Notes under the pieces: generated by a model
Databases searched by the model: none
What the model was told of the DNA's origin: nothing
Seen by the model: only the letters and a program-made list of their open reading frames with translations
Shown: one piece after another, positions 28,396 through 32,472 of the stretch
How the letters are laid out: each line of letters begins with the position of its first letter
How positions within the stretch are numbered: position 1 is the first letter of the stretch
Source of the DNA: Deltaproteobacteria bacterium
GTDB taxonomy: Bacteria > Desulfobacterota > Desulfuromonadia > Geobacterales > Pseudopelobacteraceae
Direction of reading: 5' to 3'
Assembly (NCBI GenBank): GCA_021778115.1
Contig: JAJYCS010000022.1
Location: 1 to 32,472, forward strand
Length of the DNA stretch: 32,472 nt
Translations under genes and position numbers: made by a program

Positions 28396-28961
28396 TTTGC
28401 CGTCAATTGCAGGAGCATTGCACCCTGATGGCCAGGGTCGAGCAGGAACTGACGCCAACCATCGTTATTCTGGCCCAACGCCTGATCGAGACATTCCAGA
28501 TCGGCAATAAGCTCCTGATCATGGGCAACGGCGGCTCCGCCGCCGATGCCCAGCACTTCGCCGGCGAGATCGTCAGCCGCTTCCGGATGGAGCGTCCCGG
28601 TCTGCCGGCCATTGCGCTCTCCACCGACAGCTCGATCATGACCGCCATCGGCAACGACTACGGCTTCGACCGCGTTTTCAGCCGTCAGGTGGAGGCGTTG
28701 GCCGCGCCAGGTGACGCCGTCATCGGCATCTCCACCAGCGGCAATTCTCCTAACGTCCACAAGGCCCTAGAAGTTGCCCGCCAGGCAGGCTGCAGCACCG
28801 TCGGACTCCTCGGCAGAGATGGCGGCAGCATACGGGAGCTGTGCGACATCCCGTTGGTCATCCCCTCCAACGACACCCCGCGGATTCAGGAGGGACACAT
28901 CACGGTGATCCATATCCTGTGCGACCTGATCGAGCAGGGGCTCTTCGGGACCGGGAGGTAA
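28383..28961 (+). CDS. gmhA: phosphoheptose isomerase
   Basis: GmhA converts sedoheptulose-7-phosphate to D-glycero-D-manno-heptose-7-phosphate, the first step to ADP-heptose for LPS inner core. The 192-aa SIS-domain protein has LLIMGNGGSAADAQHFAGEI (His and Glu zinc ligands), STDSSIMTAIGNDYGFD, IGISTSGNSPNVHKALE, and the ending RIQEGHITVIHILCDLIE with the further Gln/His ligands. GGAGG lies 7 nt before ATG 28383, within the 3' end of the glycosyltransferase gene. hldE follows by 3 nt. Confidence 0.97.
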   Translation: MQDLICRQLQEHCTLMARVEQELTPTIVILAQRLIETFQIGNKLLIMGNGGSAADAQHFAGEIVSRFRMERPGLPAIALSTDSSIMTAIGNDYGFDRVFSRQVEALAAPGDAVIGISTSGNSPNVHKALEVARQAGCSTVGLLGRDGGSIRELCDIPLVIPSNDTPRIQEGHITVIHILCDLIEQGLFGTGR

Positions 28962-28964
28962 GCC

Positions 28965-30440
28965 ATGGACCGGATGACCGTCGAATCACTCTTCGCCCGT
29001 ACGCAGACCTTCCGCTGTCTGGTGGTGGGGGACCTGATGCTGGATGAATACCTCTGGGGCAAGGCGGAACGGATCTCCCCGGAGGCGCCGGTGCAGGTGG
29101 TGGACGTGTTGCGAGAGGACCTGCGCCTGGGGGGAGCCGGTAACGTGGCCAACAACCTGCTGGCCCTGGGCTGCCGGGTGACCATCGCGTCGGTCATCGG
29201 CGAGGATGAAAACGGCTGGGCCCTGCTGAAGGCCTTCAACCGGCAGGGGATCGATACCGCCGGTATCCTGCAGGAACCGGGCCGCCGTACCGGCCGGAAG
29301 ACCCGCGTGGTGGCGGCCAACCAGCAGATCGTCCGGATTGACCGGGAGTCACGGGAGCCGCTCAGCGCCACTGTCGAACAACAGCTCTGCTCCTGGCTGC
29401 AGCAGCAGCTGCCTGGGTTCGACGTGCTCCTGATCTCGGACTACCTGAAGGGGGTGTTGACACCGGCCGTCCTGGCCACGATGATGACCACCGCTGCAGA
29501 ACGCCGGATACCGGTACTGGTGGACCCCAAAGGGACTGACTACCTCAGGTACCGCGGCGCGACCCTCCTCACCCCGAACCGCAAGGAGGCCGAGGCCGCC
29601 TCCGGTATCGCCATCCGCGATCCGGAGAGCCTGAACAGGGCCGCTGAGGCGCTGATGTCCCAGGTAAAACTCGACAACCTGCTGATTACCCGCAGTGAGG
29701 AAGGGATGTCCCTCTTCTCCGGCAGCGGCGAGACCGTCCATATCCCCACCGTTGCCCGCGAGGTCTTTGATGTGACCGGGGCTGGCGATACGGTGCTGGC
29801 GCTCCTGGCCTGCGGGATCGCCGGTGGCCTTCCACTGCCGGAGGCGGCACGAATCGCCAATCTTGCCGCCGGGATCGCGGTGGCGAAACTGGGCACCTCC
29901 GTCGTTACCCCGGCCGAGATCATAGCTGCCGTCTCCAGCGTCCATCGGGACAGCGACAGCAAGATCAAGGACCGCGTGGTGCTGACGCCCCTCATCGAAC
30001 AGGAACGGACTAACGGGCGGCTGGTAGTCTTCACCAACGGCTGCTTCGACCTGCTGCATGCCGGTCATGTCAAATACCTGCAGGCGGCTCGGCAGCTGGG
30101 GGACCTGCTGGTGCTGGGACTGAACAGCGACGCCTCGGTACGACGCCTGAAAGGGCCGAAGCGCCCCCTTATCAACGAAGAAGAACGGGCCCATATCCTG
30201 GCCGCCCTGGACTGCATCGACTACGTCTGCCTGTTTGACGAGGATACCCCCCTGGAACTGATAGCGGCCCTGCGACCCCAGATCCTCGTGAAGGGGGGCG
30301 ATTACACGACGGATGCTGTTGTGGGCAGAGATATTGTGGAGTCCTATGGGGGACGGGTGGAACTGATCCCGTTTGTAGACGGCAAATCCACTACCAACAT
30401 CATTGAAAAGGTGCTGGAGCGGTACACCACTGCCAGCTGA
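28965..30440 (+). CDS. hldE: bifunctional heptose kinase/adenylyltransferase
   Basis: HldE phosphorylates heptose-7-phosphate at O-1 and later adenylylates heptose-1-phosphate, making ADP-heptose. The 491-aa fusion has an N-terminal PfkB kinase ([35 protein letters not shown]; catalytic [10 protein letters not shown] near residues 267-276). The C-terminal cytidylyltransferase-fold domain (about 340-491) carries the nucleotide motif [19 protein letters not shown] (HxGH), [18 protein letters not shown] and [16 protein letters not shown]. Both domains are intact. It is 3 nt after gmhA, giving a compact heptose operon; gmhB is not in the window. Confidence 0.97.
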   Translation: MDRMTVESLFARTQTFRCLVVGDLMLDEYLWGKAERISPEAPVQVVDVLREDLRLGGAGNVANNLLALGCRVTIASVIGEDENGWALLKAFNRQGIDTAGILQEPGRRTGRKTRVVAANQQIVRIDRESREPLSATVEQQLCSWLQQQLPGFDVLLISDYLKGVLTPAVLATMMTTAAERRIPVLVDPKGTDYLRYRGATLLTPNRKEAEAASGIAIRDPESLNRAAEALMSQVKLDNLLITRSEEGMSLFSGSGETVHIPTVAREVFDVTGAGDTVLALLACGIAGGLPLPEAARIANLAAGIAVAKLGTSVVTPAEIIAAVSSVHRDSDSKIKDRVVLTPLIEQERTNGRLVVFTNGCFDLLHAGHVKYLQAARQLGDLLVLGLNSDASVRRLKGPKRPLINEEERAHILAALDCIDYVCLFDEDTPLELIAALRPQILVKGGDYTTDAVVGRDIVESYGGRVELIPFVDGKSTTNIIEKVLERYTTAS

Positions 30441-30488
30441 CGACAGGGCGCCGCAGCCAAATCTGTAGCTGCTTTCGACAAAACAACG

Positions 30489-30494
30489 TATACT
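30489..30494 (+). promoter_or_regulatory. candidate -10 element for the kinase gene
   Basis: TATACT in the 118-nt gap is a strong -10 hexamer in an AT-rich patch. The region 17 nt upstream has no good -35. Transcription would start near 30501. This suggests that the kinase has its own promoter apart from hldE. Confidence 0.3.
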
Positions 30495-30558
30495 TTATTT
30501 GCAAACATCGGTTTGACCTGTATGGTTCTCACCATCTGCTGGACGGGGAAACGATCCC

Positions 30559-32472
30559 ATGGAACTGGAACCCTTTTTCAAGCGGCACAGCCTCAGCATC
30601 GTTGCCAAGATATTCGGCCTGGGGCTGGTCTGCGTACTCACCTTCACCCTATTCATCACCGGCTACCTGCTGCCCAGACAACGGGAAGCCCTGCTTGCCG
30701 AGCGCAAGGAAGAGAGCCGCCTGCTGGTCAGCTTTGCAGAGTCGGTACTTGAGTACTATGCAACAGAAGTGGCGAAGGGGCTGATACCCGTCGATACGGC
30801 GCAAAGAGAGGCGAAGGATGAACTGGAGCAGTTCCGTTCGAAGAAGGGTAACTACGTCTGGCTCCATGACCTGCAGTTGAAGATGGTGATGCACCCCACC
30901 CAGCCGGCCTTAAACGGCAAGGACCTCTCAACCTACCGTGACCCTGCAGGCAAACCCCTGTTTGTGGATATGAACCGCCTGGTCGAGGCCAGGGGCGAGG
31001 GGTTTGTCAGCTACCAGTGGCCCCGCCCCGGAGGGACGGAGGCGATCCCCAAACTCTCCTACGTCCGGCTCTTCAGGCCCTGGGGCTGGGTGATCGGCAC
31101 CGGTATCTATATGGATGACCTGGATGCCGACAGCGCTGCCGCCCAACAGACCGTCCTCATCATCAGCGCCCTCCTGGCAGGACTCCTGTTGATCCTCAGC
31201 TTTGCCGCCGCCCGCTGCATCAACCGCCCCCTGCAGGCCACCCTGCAGATGCTGGACTCCATCATCCGTAATGACCCCACCCATGAACTGCCCCCCTCCT
31301 GCTATGATGAGACCAGGCGTCTGTTCGCCATGATGCAGACCATGATCGACAACCTGCGGCAGGCGAGGCTGGATGCGGAGGCGGCCAACCAGGCCAAGAG
31401 CAATTTCCTCGCCACCATGAGTCATGAGCTGCGGACCCCTATGAACGGAGTGATCGGCATGACTGGTCTGCTGCTGGATACCGATCTTACCCCGCAACAG
31501 CGGGAGCTGGCTGAGCTTGCCCGTACCAGCGGGAGCAATCTGCTCACTCTGATCGACAACATCCTTGATTTTTCAAAGATAGAGGCCGGCAAACTTGAGC
31601 TGGGCCATCAGCCGTTCTCTCTCCCCAGGGTGGTGACCGAGGCGACACAGTTGCTGCAGGTGCTGGCTCGGGAAAAGGGGCTGCTCCTCAGAACTGCCAT
31701 CACGTCGGACAAGCTGCCGACGCTTGTAGGAGATGCCGGGCGTTTGCGGCAGATCCTCTACAACCTCCTGGGGAATGCCGTCAAATTTACCGACCAGGGA
31801 GAGATCAGCCTCCAGGTTGATCTTATTGAAGAGGACCCTGCCGGGGTCACCCTGCATTTCGCCGTTTCAGACACCGGTATCGGTATCCCGCCGGAAAAAC
31901 AGGGTCTCCTCTTCCACCCCTTCACCCAGGTGAACGGCGCCTCAACCCGGGCTTTTGCGGGGACCGGCCTGGGGTTGTCCATCTCACGCCAACTGGCCGT
32001 CCTGATGGGGGGGGAGATCGGGGTGCAGAGCGAGGAGGGGAGAGGGTCAACGTTCTGGTTTACTGCCCGGTTTGCAAAGGGGGCGGCACAAGCCGGACAC
32101 GACGCGGAACTGCCCGAGTCCGAGCAGCCCTGCAGTCAACGGGGTGCTATCACCTGCCACATATTGCTTGCCGAGGACAACCCGATCAACCGGCGTCTTG
32201 CCGAGCATCTGATAAAAAGCTACGGCTGTGCCGTCGATACGGTGGAAAACGGCCGGGAAGCGATCGAGGCCCTGCGGAACAACGAATACGAACTGGTCCT
32301 GATGGACCTGCAGATGCCGGAGCTGGGAGGGCTTGAAGCAACAACTATCATCCGTTCGCCCGATGCCCCGGTGCGGAACCATTACATACCGATCATCGCC
32401 CTGACCGCAAACGTCAGCGCCGGTGCGAGGGATGCCTGTCTGGCGGTGGGGATGAACGACTATCTCCCCAAA
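30559..32472 (+). CDS. Cache-domain hybrid histidine kinase (partial at 3' end)
   Basis: The frame stays open to the window end (638 codons seen). TM1 is at about 14-37 and is followed by a periplasmic single Cache domain (about 45-190; [34 protein letters not shown]), the type that binds small ligands. TM2 (about 197-218) and a linker lead to the dimerisation helix with phospho-His289 ([18 protein letters not shown]). The ATPase domain has [19 protein letters not shown] and [13 protein letters not shown] receiver follows ([11 protein letters not shown], phosphoacceptor Asp583 in LMDLQMPE), and the window stops at its conserved Lys (YLPK). Further receiver or Hpt domains may lie beyond. The signal is unknown. 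ATG 30559 has GGGGA upstream. Confidence 0.93.
   Translation, partial: MELEPFFKRHSLSIVAKIFGLGLVCVLTFTLFITGYLLPRQREALLAERKEESRLLVSFAESVLEYYATEVAKGLIPVDTAQREAKDELEQFRSKKGNYVWLHDLQLKMVMHPTQPALNGKDLSTYRDPAGKPLFVDMNRLVEARGEGFVSYQWPRPGGTEAIPKLSYVRLFRPWGWVIGTGIYMDDLDADSAAAQQTVLIISALLAGLLLILSFAAARCINRPLQATLQMLDSIIRNDPTHELPPSCYDETRRLFAMMQTMIDNLRQARLDAEAANQAKSNFLATMSHELRTPMNGVIGMTGLLLDTDLTPQQRELAELARTSGSNLLTLIDNILDFSKIEAGKLELGHQPFSLPRVVTEATQLLQVLAREKGLLLRTAITSDKLPTLVGDAGRLRQILYNLLGNAVKFTDQGEISLQVDLIEEDPAGVTLHFAVSDTGIGIPPEKQGLLFHPFTQVNGASTRAFAGTGLGLSISRQLAVLMGGEIGVQSEEGRGSTFWFTARFAKGAAQAGHDAELPESEQPCSQRGAITCHILLAEDNPINRRLAEHLIKSYGCAVDTVENGREAIEALRNNEYELVLMDLQMPELGGLEATTIIRSPDAPVRNHYIPIIALTANVSAGARDACLAVGMNDYLPK

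Overview
This window looks like core chromosome of a GC-rich Deltaproteobacterium, most likely a Geobacter/Pelobacter-type member of the Desulfuromonadia. That placement is inference. It rests on dnaG-rpoD linkage, an obgE-proB pair, a mutL-miaA-hfq run, ileS-lspA, LPS-heptose genes, and families common in that group: a DUF512 radical-SAM-like protein, a PpsR-type phosphotransferase, and a Cache-domain hybrid kinase. I saw no transposase, phage gene, CRISPR array, tRNA or rRNA. Genes are densely packed, many stop/start codons overlap, and no gene-free stretch exceeds about 170 bp.

Layout. (1) 1-3367 (+): the 3' end of dnaG, rpoD, and a secreted TPR-like/coiled-coil/DUF11-like protein 5 nt behind rpoD. 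(2) 3460-10827 (-): two convergent-facing blocks. One is a translationally coupled rdgC-like/obgE/proB group. The other is ppsR, an orphan OmpR-type response regulator, an HtrA/DegQ periplasmic protease and a membrane 4Fe-4S protein. (3) 10979-19168 (+): prmA-rsmE (methylation of ribosomal protein L11 and of 16S rRNA), a zinc-ribbon protein, mutL-miaA-hfq, an AI-2E-type permease, a DUF512 PDZ/radical-SAM-like protein and a small outer-membrane barrel. (4) 19241-22687: ppiB (-), a VWA/DUF2201-type protein (+) that is probably translated from a leaderless mRNA, a MutY-like glycosylase without an FeS cluster (-), an unknown 135-aa protein (+) and a small membrane protein (-). (5) 22802-26057 (-): ileS-lspA. 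(6) 26224-32472 (+): mreB with its own promoter and terminator, then glycosyltransferase-gmhA-hldE for ADP-heptose and LPS inner core, then a Cache-domain hybrid histidine kinase cut by the window end.

Functional themes are genome maintenance (primase, MutL, MutY-like, RdgC-like), translation and RNA (PrmA, RsmE, MiaA, Hfq, IleS, Obg), and envelope biogenesis and quality control (HtrA, LspA, MreB, GmhA/HldE, barrel protein). I found no convincing undescribed multi-gene system. The best leads are small: the VWA protein that lacks its usual ATPase and the Glu of its HExxH motif, the ppsR-regulator-htrA-ferredoxin cluster, the DUF512/barrel coupling, and intrinsic terminators placed directly before mutL and before the LPS operon.
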